Below, piece after piece: positions 56,161 through 64,000 of a stretch of DNA of 64,000 nucleotides (position 1 is its first letter; every line of letters begins with the position of its first letter). Both the position numbers and the translations under genes were made by a program. The stretch is from Tenrec ecaudatus (lineage: Eukaryota; Chordata; Mammalia; Afrosoricida; Tenrecidae), in the NCBI RefSeq assembly GCF_050624435.1, contig NW_027458542.1:1-64000 (forward strand), written 5' to 3'. A model generated the notes under the pieces. That model saw only the letters and a list, made by a program, of their open reading frames with translations, did no database searches and was not told the DNA's origin.

Positions 56161-56732
56161 CTATTCAGGGAAGCTAGAGGGAGAGCATGAAAAGAAATGA
56201 GTAGTTGAGGTGGTTGGATGCACATCCATCCCTTTGTTCTACTCTCTATGACTTTTTCTGAGTTCATTCAAAATATAAATTAAGACACAAAATAGAATTC
56301 TACCCAACCCTGCTATATGCCTAAACAGTATCCATTTTTCTCATTCTTACTACTAATAGAAGCTCAATTTTGTTTAGGGTGATAATGTACCTACTTAAAT
56401 CGCTCACTCCTAGGCTGCCTTGCAGCTATGCATAAACATTTGACCCAGTTTGGGCCAAATATGTGTAGGTGAAAGATACTGAGTAGGACTCCCCAGAAAG
56501 TTTTTGTTGTTGTTTAAGGCTAAACACTTGTCTGGCATAACCCATTTCATTTTTGTCCTTGGCTCTTCTGCTGTCATGCTCCCTAGTCAGAATATTGAAA
56601 GATGGGAGAGTCACATAGGCTACATGAGTTTGGCAGACCAAAAAGCATGCATTCTCCTATATCCAAGATGAGTCCCTGAGCAAATACGCCAGACCTAGGC
56701 TACCTATTTCAAGACTTACTATTGTATAAGAC
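56161..56732. other. Unassigned DNA
   Basis: No gene or repeat recognised. The ORF at 56426-56641 (-) has no known domain. Confidence 0.4.
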
Positions 56733-56930
56733 AAACCCCTGTGTGGTGCAAAGGGTTAACACAATTCACTGCTAAGCCAAAGATGCCTTGGAAGAAAAAC
56801 CTGGCAATCTACATTTAAAAATTCAGCCCTTGAAAACTTCATGGAGCACAGTTCTACCCTGAATCATATGGGGTAACTGTAAATCAGAATCAATTCAGTG
56901 GCAACTGGTTTGGTATTTTTTTTTGTTAAT
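56733..56930 (+). mobile_element. AfroSINE, diverged
   Basis: CAAACCCCTGTGTGGTGCAA, GGAAGAAAAACCTGGCAATC, CATATGGGGTAACTGTAAAT and CAATTCAGTGGCAACTGG, ending in TTTGGTATTTTTTTTT. Confidence 0.78.
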
Positions 56931-57069
56931 ATAAGAAAAATGAAGCTTTTGTGATTAGAGCACTAGAGTCGGTTTGTTTTTTTCCCATGTAGCCAGATGC
57001 AATTTGGACTGATAGAGAAATAATTAAAAGAATGTAGAGTTAAGTAAGCGTAATGATTATGGAACTAAT

Positions 57070-57240
57070 CATTTAGCAATGGGCTGCTAACCACAAGGTC
57101 AGTAGTTCAAATGCACCAGTCACTCAGCGGGAGAAAAGTGAAACTCTCTGCTTCTGTAAAGATTTACAGTCTTGGAAGCCCTATATGGGGTTGCTATAAG
57201 TTGTAATCAACTTGATAGCATTGTATTTGTTTGAGTTTGG
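57070..57240 (+). mobile_element. AfroSINE in the right duplicate
   Basis: Full tRNA-like head (GGGCTGCTAACC, ACAAGGTCAGTAGTTCAAAT), body CAGCGGGAGAAAAGTG and GTAAAGATTTACAGTCTTGG, tail ATCAACTTGATAGCATTG. Intact counterpart of 95-255. Confidence 0.85.
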
Positions 57241-57454
57241 TGACTAGTATGTAAGCTTTGAGGGGGTAGTAATAGATACTTTGAATACTATTCTTAGCAC
57301 TATAGGTATTATGTCTTTTGCAAATGGATAAACGAACAAAAGCGATATTCATTTTGTGTTTTCTGTAGTTTGCCTTATTCTTCCAAGAAGATTGCTCAAG
57401 TGTTAAGACCCAGTCTTCTCAGGCATTCTTGAATAAAAGAATAACTGATAGACA

Positions 57455-57590
57455 CAGACTTGAACCCTTGCCTGTGTGATCATTGGTGTGTCACTGTTTT
57501 TCAATCCATTTCTCATCTGTGAACTGGGGATTACACACGTAGCCCACAGGGTTCTTTTGGAGATTCAGAGTAATATGTGTGTCTTTGATA
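57455..57590 (+). mobile_element. MIR SINE relic, right duplicate
   Basis: Same landmarks as 468-600, with TGTGATCATTGGTGTGTCAC and TCTCATCTGTGAACTGGGG. Confidence 0.75.
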
Positions 57591-58035
57591 GAGTGCCCGT
57601 GCATGCCGAGCTTATTCCTCAGGCCTGGGTGCAGGGAGTCTATTTGAGATCTGATGGCAGGGAGTGGGAATAGGAAAGCGGACGCAAGACTGAGTTAGGG
57701 GGAGAAGCAATCACAATGGGAACGGGGTGTTGAGGCTTTTAATGTAGGATACAGGGGCTTGATTCCCCCAGGACTTCTGAGGAACATGGGTTCTGTCCTA
57801 GAATTGTCTACCAGAAACAGGAGGCTGGGCCCTTCTTCGCCTGTAGTGGTGTTGAGCATTCCTCCTAGTAAGGTGACCTCTCCTACCTTCCTGGGTTTGG
57901 CTTTCCATGCCTTTGAAAAGGCTTCGAGGCAGAAGGACATGGAGAGCTGCGTGCTGCACAGTTGTGATAAGACACCATTTCAGCAGGAGCCTGCACTTAC
58001 ATAGAGCCGTTCGCCACTGCTATGATGGATATCAG

Positions 58036-58236
58036 GAGGAGCCCTGGAAGTGCAGTGGTTACAAGTTGGTTTGCTAACTTCAAGGTCAGCAGCTCAAAAC
58101 TACTAGCTCCAAGGAAGAAAGATGGGGTTTTCTACTCCAATAAAGAGTTGTAGTGTTTGAAACTCGCAGGGGGCAATTGTACACTGCCCCACAGGATCGC
58201 TATGAGTCGGTATTGACTGGAAGGCAGTGAGATGGT
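58036..58236 (+). mobile_element. AfroSINE, right duplicate
   Basis: Counterpart of 1046-1246, with GGAGCCCTGGAAGTGCAG, AAAGAGTTGTAGTG and ATCGCTATGAGTCGG. Confidence 0.85.
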
Positions 58237-58512
58237 GTCAGAGATGGATCAAAGGAATGTGGCATGGCAACCCTAAGAATCTGCTACAGAACCAGAAAGT
58301 GCCTGGGATAGATGAGTTTATTGTGCTTGGCCTTTTAAAACCATCAAATGGGCAACAGTTAGAAAGTCAAACATACCAAGTGTCATTGGAGATCCGGAGA
58401 AAGCAGAGAAACACTGCTAATGATGCAGGTTTGCTGCACAGCAATCTGGCAGAGCTTAGTGAAAGTCCATTGAATGGACCCTAGGACCTAGTAAGCCCCT
58501 CCTGGGCGTACA

Positions 58513-58705
58513 ACCAAAGAAGCGCAGTCACTGAGTTGACTTTCATTCCTCGTGACCATATCTAACAAAGCTGAATGGTCCCATGATGTTTTCAAGGCTT
58601 CTATTGGGAAGTAGACAGCCATGCCTTTATCCCACAGTGTGTGGAAGACGGCTTCAAACTACTGACCTTTGGGTTAGCAGCCAAGCACTTAATATCTCCC
58701 CCATC
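58513..58705 (-). mobile_element. AfroSINE, antisense, right duplicate
   Basis: Counterpart of 1524-1712. Confidence 0.8.
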
Positions 58706-58771
58706 AAAGCTCTCTCCTGGATGTAGAAAAACAAACAAAACCACAGTTGATTCTTCCTCATTAGCAACCCT

Positions 58772-58918
58772 ACAAGGCACAGTAGAATTGCTGCTTTAGG
58801 TTAACAAAACTAAATTCTTACGACAGCAGACAGCCTCTCTTTGCTCCATGGAATAGCTGGTGGGTTGGAACTGCTCACCTTGGGGTTAGCAGCCCAACAC
58901 ATAATTCCTGGGTATATA
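58772..58918 (-). mobile_element. AfroSINE fragment, antisense, right duplicate
   Basis: Counterpart of 1778-1918. Confidence 0.75.
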
Positions 58919-59461
58919 GGCCAAGCTATTTATCCAATTCACAGGGCCCTTGGGACATTTTTACAAGAATGGTCACCACACTGATACCTGCAGTAGAGAA
59001 GAGTTGGAGCTGAATTGGATGCCAATCAACAGACAACTGAAGAAGGAAACAAAAGAAAGATGATGATTGCTCATGACCAAGTGGCACGCAGCAGCACATA
59101 CAATTGATATGCAGCATGGCAATAACTCTTAATGACATTGCAAGGAGTTGAAAAGGTCAAAAACGGAATGAGATTTATATTGCAGTACCATTCATGGAAG
59201 CTGAAAGCCCATTCACCAAGCAGCATGGTCTATTGCACATGGCTGTATGCCTATAAGGACACACACACACCAAGCACCCAGCAGAGGGTATTAGTCTGAA
59301 GAGGGGAATGGAAGTGATGTGAATGTGGAAAAGGAGGGACAAAACACAAGCAGGGCCTGACATTGATCAGGGTTCACGGTGTGCTATAAAGTAGGCATGA
59401 TTAATCACTTCCTTGGACCAGAAGGCTGAGCTAGATTTTTAAAGCAAATCGAGTGGCTGGA

Positions 59462-59900
59462 ACACAATGGTTGTTAGCTGCTGTTGAGTCAGCCTCCATT
59501 CCAACTCACTGTGACAACCAGCTCCCAGTGACTCCATGGGCAATATTCTCTCTGGTCCTGCACCATCTCTTTGGTTGTGCATCAGATTGTGATTCACAGG
59601 GGTTTTCGTTAACTGGTTTTCAGAAGTATAAAGCCACGCTTTTCTTCATCGCTCATCTTAGCCTGGACACATCACAGAAACAGGTTCAGTCTCAAAGCCG
59701 CACCCAACCAAGCTTCCCCATTTCAGTATCATAGCAACACAGAATCAGTTCAGTACCTCAGCAATAACCAAGCATCCCCCTGACAAATGAGTGTTGGATG
59801 CACATGAGTTTCATTGTCTTGGACTCAAACCCAGATCTCCCACATGAAAAAGGAGAATTCTACAACTGAACCACCAATTTACCCTCAGAATATAATTTGT
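59462..59900 (-). mobile_element. RTE-derived SINE-like element with tRNA-Gly-like head, antisense
   Basis: Read on the minus strand, a tRNA-Gly-like head (59810-59882) is followed by a tract like the RTE 5' region (plus strand shows CTCATCTTAGCCTGGACAC, the reverse complement of the RTE tract with CAGACTAAG) and then an RTE/AfroSINE-type 3' tail (GGTTGTTAGCTGCTGTTGAG on the plus strand). It has the same short 5'-to-3' fused layout as 43625-44085. Confidence 0.55.
59810..59882 (-). pseudogene. tRNA-Gly-like SINE head
   Basis: The minus strand shows TTGGTGGTTCAGTTGTAGAA (A-box region of tRNA-Gly) and CTGGGTTTGAGTCC (B-box). Acceptor pairing and the anticodon arm are decayed. It is part of the retroelement above and is not a working tRNA gene. 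Confidence 0.6.
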
Positions 59901-60281
59901 ATCCAGTAAATGGTTATTAAGAATGTGGCTGCCAGGAAAATCCAGCAATTTCCTGCCAAGGCTTAACACTAATATCTTCCCCCACACACTAGAAGGCTGC
60001 AGAGGAATGACTTTCTCCATGCCAGCCCTGGTATCTAGACAAGGGACCCTAACACTGAGCCACTGAGCCCCAGCAGGCTGGGGAGCAATGTCAAATTGGA
60101 TGAGGGACAATCCTGGTTGAGTTAGTTTCCCTAAGCTCGCAGGGCAGTTTAGCATGTCCACAGCTGTGTTCAGAATAGCCATGCGATTACCACCGAGAGA
60201 AATTCTACATGCTTTCACACCCCATGCTAGTCGTTGCAGCCATCGTTGAGTACAGTTCATGCTCATCACTATCTAGAACTC
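59901..60281. other. Unassigned DNA
   Basis: A second weak tRNA-like stretch (antisense, about 60020-60080) may be another SINE head, but pairing is not convincing. Nothing else recognised. Confidence 0.3.
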
Positions 60282-60458
60282 ACGGTGACGCTGTGGGTGA
60301 GCCGTTGGGCAGGTAACCTCAAGGTTGGCAGTTCAAAGGCACCAGTTGTTCACTGAGAGGAAGGTGAGATGATCTGCTCCTGTAAAGATTTAGCCTGAGG
60401 AATTTTATATAGGGTCACAGTGAGTCAGGATCAACTCAATGGTGTTGGTTTGGTTTAT
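60282..60458 (+). mobile_element. AfroSINE
   Basis: Head GTGGGTGAGCCGTTGGGCAG and CAAGGTTGGCAGTTCAAAGG, body TCCTGTAAAGATTTAGCCTG, tail GGGTCACAGTGAGTCAGGAT and CAACTCAATGGTGTTGG. Confidence 0.83.
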
Positions 60459-60700
60459 TAGACCCACTATCAGATCATATTTAATGTTTTTATTAACATG
60501 TATATTTGCCACAAATCCAATGTCTTTTATTTTTATCACTGCAGTTCAATACAATTTGTGCCTTTGTGATTCTGTATTTCATTGGAGGTATTTGGAAATA
60601 TTATTCTGGGGAGTGGGCAGGTGTTCCATAGCCTTTCCTAAATGCCAAAAGGATCCATGGGGTTGCAATGGTTAAGACCCTCTAATAGAGTTTATCAAAG

Positions 60701-61052
60701 AGCCCTGGAGGCACAATGGTTAAGTGCTCAGCTGCTATCCAAAAGGTTGAAGGTTTGAACCCACCAGTGGCTCTGTTCTTGGAAGAAAAGCCAGGCAACT
60801 CATTCTTGTAAAGATTACAGCATAGAAAAGCCTAGAGCAGTGGTTCTCAAACTTCCTAATGCCACAACCCTTTCATACAGTTCCTCATGTTGTGGTGACC
60901 TCCACAACCATAAAAATATTCTCATTGCTACTTCATAACTGTAATTTTGTTACAGTCACCCTGTGCAAGGGTCCCACAGGTGGAGAACCATTGGTCTAGA
61001 GAGCTCTGCACTGATGCATTGAGTCACTATGAGTTGGACTGGACTAGAAGGT
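60701..61052 (+). mobile_element. AfroSINE interrupted by SPIN
   Basis: AGCCCTGGAGGCACAATGG, AGCTGCTATCCAAAAGG and TTGTAAAGATTACAGCATAG before the insertion; GAGTCACTATGAGTTGGACT and a CAACAATC end after it. Insertion at 60838-60993. Confidence 0.9.
60838..60993 (+). mobile_element. SPIN (hAT) inserted in an AfroSINE
   Basis: CAGTGGTTCTCAAACTTCC start, GGAGAACCATTG end, core CATGTTGTGGTGACCTCC and TACTTCATAACTGTAATTTT. Flanked by 8-bp duplications GCCTAGAG (60830-60837) and GTCTAGAG (60994-61001), one mismatch. Confidence 0.92.
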
Positions 61053-61662
61053 TCCTAACAAAAACACCAACAATCATTTTTTACCATACCTTGTTAACTC
61101 AAAAAGATTAACAAGCAATTTCACAAATGAGGACATCCAGTTGCCCCTCCAAACTGGACAAGCATGAGTTAAATGGTGACCTTGACCCCACGGTGTCTTC
61201 CAGTTGGTGCCATGCTGCCTTTATTCCCTCTGCCTCTCAGTTCTGTGGAGAAGAAGGGGAAAGGGAGGGAAAGAAAAAGAAAGAAATGAAAACATAATTT
61301 TCCCAGCTTCTTCACATCACTGAATTGAACTTTACTTTTAATAAAAGTATTATGAAATGGAAATGGTGCTTTCACTATTTTGCTTTTAGGTGATATTCAG
61401 AGACATGGTGCTGGTAATTATTTGAGCCGGGGAGGTTAGTGTGCAGACTTTCTGAACATGGTTGAGCCAGCATGCCCCCTTCCAGGCCTAGCATTTCCCT
61501 GGACTATGAGAAGTTATAGACAGTCTACCCTCTTCTTCCTCTGATTTCGCTGCAAACCATGGACACACTGGTTCTGACTTGACCTGGCTCCAGTACAGAA
61601 AAAAATATCCTCCTTGCATAATTGTAGTGCTTGCATTGGAAGGCACCCAGAGACAAATCTCT
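61053..61662. other. Unassigned DNA
   Basis: No gene or repeat recognised; a purine-rich AAGAAAGAAA tract lies at about 61260-61290. Confidence 0.4.
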
Positions 61663-61790
61663 CATCTGGTGGCATAATGGGTTATGTGTTGGGCTATTAA
61701 CTGCAAGGTCAGCGGTTGGAATTCACCAGTCGCTCCTTTGGAGAAAGATGAGGCTTTCTTCTCCCATAAAGAGTTATAGCCTTAGATGAG
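61663..61790 (+). mobile_element. AfroSINE 5' part, AAAGAGTT subtype
   Basis: GGGTTATGTGTTGGGCTATT, CAAGGTCAGCGGTTGG, GGAGAAAGATGAGGCTTTCT and CATAAAGAGTTATAGCC. The tail is missing. Confidence 0.83.
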
Positions 61791-62120
61791 TATAAAAACT
61801 CAAAATGCATTGGCAGAGATTCCACAGAGAATAAGCCTCCATTAAATCCCCTGGGACCATTCACCAGGGATGGGATTAAACCCTGCTCACCGTCAGTACA
61901 TCAGAAAGTGTATTGTTGCAGATATGATTAGGTTAAACATTAACATCTTATCATTTGTCTTTACTCTTAACACGTTTTCATTTGTTCTTTTTTTAATATT
62001 CTGCTTTCCTTTTTATTGAAAAAAGTAACTAATGTCACTAAACAAGTAGAGAATTTGTTAAATGAGAATCTAATCGGTTATGTAAACTTTCACTGTAAAC
62101 ATAACACAATTTTATTTTTA
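61791..62120. other. Unassigned DNA
   Basis: AT-rich; no gene or repeat recognised. Confidence 0.4.
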
Positions 62121-62215
62121 CAAAGAGTTATAGCCTTGGAAACCCAGGAGGCCGGAGTATTTTCTCTCGATAGGATTGTTATGCACCCAATGGCAATGAG
62201 TGTTGTTGGATTTTG
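62121..62215 (+). mobile_element. AfroSINE 3' part
   Basis: AAAGAGTTATAGCCTTGG, TCGATAGGATTGTTATGC and CCAATGGCAATGAG. The head is missing. It could be the other half of the 61663 element if about 330 bp were inserted between them. Confidence 0.7.
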
Positions 62216-62231
62216 TTTCTTTATTGTTTTC

Positions 62232-62365
62232 TGTAGCTATGGTGGGGTATAGGGGTTATGTGTTGGGCTGCTAAACGCAATGTCTGAAATGGCAAATTTG
62301 AAATCCCCAGCCACTCCAAGGGAGAAAGATGAGGCTTTCTACTCCCCTAAAGAGTTCTAGTCTCA
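62232..62365 (+). mobile_element. AfroSINE 5' part, AAAGAGTT subtype
   Basis: GGGGTTATGTGTTGGGCTGC, AAATCCCCAGCCACTCC, GGAGAAAGATGAGGCTTTCT and AAAGAGTTCTAGTCTCAG. Ends where the LINE 3' region begins. Confidence 0.82.
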
Positions 62366-63136
62366 GAGCAGCCAGTCCACAAAGAGAACAACATGGCTGG
62401 CCCCACTATGAGACATGATGCCCCTCAGTGACCAATGGTGATACAGGGGACAACACTGGAGACACAGTGTGCGAATTGCACCTAACCTGATTCCACCACA
62501 CCGAGGCAAAGTGTGGTGGAGTGCAGTGGAACAGCAAGGGAATGGAGTGGCAAGGTCCCCAGGGAATGCTGAAAGTGGACTTTGGGGCCAGGTTGTGGTG
62601 CCTCAACAGACTGGATTGGAAAACACTCCTAAGGTCCAACAAATGATCCTTGAACTAACTATAAGCTCTTCTTTCTTGATGTGTTTTGTTTTGTTCTTTG
62701 TCAGTGGTTTGTTTTTGTTGTTTTGTTGTCTGGTTGTATACTGTTGCTTTGTTTTCCTCTGTCTTGTTTTCGTGCATGTTAGTGTCTCCACAGGTCTGTC
62801 TAAATAAGACAGGCTGGATGAACTATCTGGAGGAAAAACAACAGGACCAACAGTTCCGGGGGCACTTGGGATAGGGGGAGGTGCGGGGGGGGCAAGGAAG
62901 TGGTGTTAACAAACACAGGGACAAGGGAACAACATGGGACTCAAAATGGTAGTGAGGGGGAAGTGGCAGGCCTGGTAGGGAATGATCAAGGGTAAGATTA
63001 CGTAAAGAAGAGGTATAGCTGTAACCCAGGTGGGGACGGAGCATGGTAGTGGGACAGGAGGAAAGTCAAGGGAGATGGAGGAGAGAGCTAGGAGTCAAAG
63101 TGCATTTATAGAGGTCTAGACAAAGACATTTTCATG

Positions 63137-63138
<2 letters not shown>

Positions 63139-63203
<65 letters not shown>
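63139..63203 (+). repeat. (TA)n microsatellite, about 32 units
   Basis: An uninterrupted TA run inside the LINE 3' region. Confidence 0.97.
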
Positions 63204-63205
<2 letters not shown>

Positions 63206-63342
63206 GGAAATAGATCTCTGTGTCTATAATTATAGGTTTAGTATTAAGGTGGTGGCAGGACCTTGGGCCTTAATTCAAGCACTCCCTCAATGCACGAATA
63301 CTTTCTTTTATTAAATTGGCACTCTACAGTGCTCATCCTCCC

Positions 63343-63780
63343 GACACAACTGCTGAAGCCAAAGCTTGTGAACAAGTAAATGTGGTGAAGAAAGCTGATG
63401 GTGCCCGGCTATCAAAAGAGATAGTGTCTGGGGTCTTAAAGACTTGAAGATAAACAAGCGGCCATCTAGCTCAGAAGCAACAAAGCCCACATGGAAGAGC
63501 ACACCAGCCTGTGTGATCACGAGGTCCCGAAGGGATCAGTTATCAGGCATCAAAAAACAAAAAAATCACAGTATTGGCTGCACACCTCCATGATAGGATT
63601 GGCAAAGACAAACGGGTGCATAAGCAAATGTGGCGAAGAAAGCTGATGGTGCCTGGCTATCAAAAGAGATAGTGTCTGGGGTCTTAAAGGCTTGAAGGTG
63701 AAAAAGCGGCCATCTAGCTCAGAAGCAAAAAAGCCCACATGGAAGAAGCACACCAGCCTGTGCGATCACATGGTGCCAAA
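63343..63780 (+). repeat. 248-bp tandem duplication inside the LINE 3' region
   Basis: AAAGCTGATGGTGCC occurs at 63391 and 63639, and GTCTTAAAG, CGGCCATCTAGCTCAGAAGC and CACACCAGCCTGTG recur at the same spacing. The other copies in the window have this tract once. Confidence 0.88.
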
Positions 63781-63811
63781 GGGACCAGGTATAAGGTATT
63801 ATGCAAAAAAA

Positions 63812-63826
63812 TATATATATATATAA
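63812..63826 (+). repeat. Short (AT)n run
   Basis: ATATATATATATATA just after the second duplicated tract. Confidence 0.8.
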
Positions 63827-64000
63827 TAGTGAATGAAGGGGGAAGTGCAGAGTGGAGACCCAAAGCCCATTTATGGCCACTGGAGATCCCCTCACAAAGG
63901 GGTTTAGGAGAGGAGATGGGTCAGTCAGGGTGTGATGTAGTACTGATGAAAAACACAGCTTTTCCCTAGATCCTGGATGCTTCCTCCCCACAACTACCAT

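Larger units (their letters stand above)
56973..59385 (+). repeat. Right copy of the 2.4-kb segmental duplication
   Basis: Collinear with 1-2398. This copy keeps the intact AfroSINE head at 57085 and the GGCCTGACATTGATCAG stretch near 59364 that the left copy lacks. After GTGTGCT at 59385 it continues into non-satellite sequence, suggesting this side reflects the arrangement before the satellite joined. The ORF at 57759-58004 (81 aa) and its left counterpart (80 aa) differ mostly by amino-acid-changing substitutions, so it is not a conserved gene. Confidence 0.93.
62366..64000 (+). mobile_element. L1-type LINE 3' region, sense strand, running off the window
   Basis: A long non-coding tract whose last part (63300-64000) is the reverse complement of the antisense copies at 34003, 37440 and 45200-45670. 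Landmarks: GAGACACAGTGTGCGAATTG, GACAGGCTGGATGAACTATC, GATAGTGTCTGGGGTCTTAA, CCACTGGAGATCCCCTCAC. Other copies show that it should continue to a poly-A end about 0.6 kb beyond the window. It includes a (TA)n array and a 248-bp duplication. The ORFs in it have no LINE protein domain. Confidence 0.65.

Noticed and set aside
59810..59882. Functional tRNA-Gly gene
   Set aside because: The A and B boxes are recognisable but the anticodon arm and acceptor stem do not pair, and it is joined to a retroelement body.

Overview
This window looks like a gene-free stretch of a mammalian genome, from a tenrec-type afrotherian. At least 20 copies or fragments of the tRNA-headed AfroSINE family are visible, and these SINEs are restricted to Afrotheria. 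Three short copies of the horizontally transferred hAT transposon SPIN are also present, and among afrotherians SPIN is known from the tenrec. RTE (BovB-like) LINE relics share their 3' tail with the AfroSINEs, and a MIR relic is also recognisable. I found no protein-coding gene and no intact RNA gene. Every open reading frame either lies in a repeat or shows no sign of selection.

Layout: (1) 1-2398 is the left copy of a 2.4-kb segmental duplication. (2) 2399-31225 is one uninterrupted array of about 740 copies of a GC-rich 39-bp tandem repeat. It is organised at several levels: 39-bp monomers, blocks of about 0.6 and 1.24 kb, and units of about 6 kb, two of which (13644-20029 and 20030-26454) are almost identical and directly adjacent. 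Long reading frames in the array exist only because 39 is a multiple of 3. (3) 31226-46900 is ordinary AT-richer DNA filled with AfroSINEs, SPIN copies, antisense L1-type LINE 3' ends, LTR-like elements and microsatellites. (4) 47640-55810 is a graveyard of two long, degenerate RTE LINEs in the same orientation, with younger elements nested inside. (5) 56973-59385 is the right copy of the 2.4-kb duplication, whose homology to the left copy ends exactly where the satellite begins. (6) 59386-64000 holds more AfroSINEs, a SPIN inserted into an AfroSINE, and a sense-strand L1-type 3' region that runs off the window.

No genes act together here. The notable object is the satellite array: its monomer is built almost entirely of overlapping palindromes, it carries several AP-2-type motifs per unit, it has a nested higher-order structure with a very recent 6.4-kb duplication (or an assembly error), and its left edge coincides with a segmental-duplication breakpoint. 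Family names given for repeats come from recognition of diagnostic sequence and were not checked by a database search.
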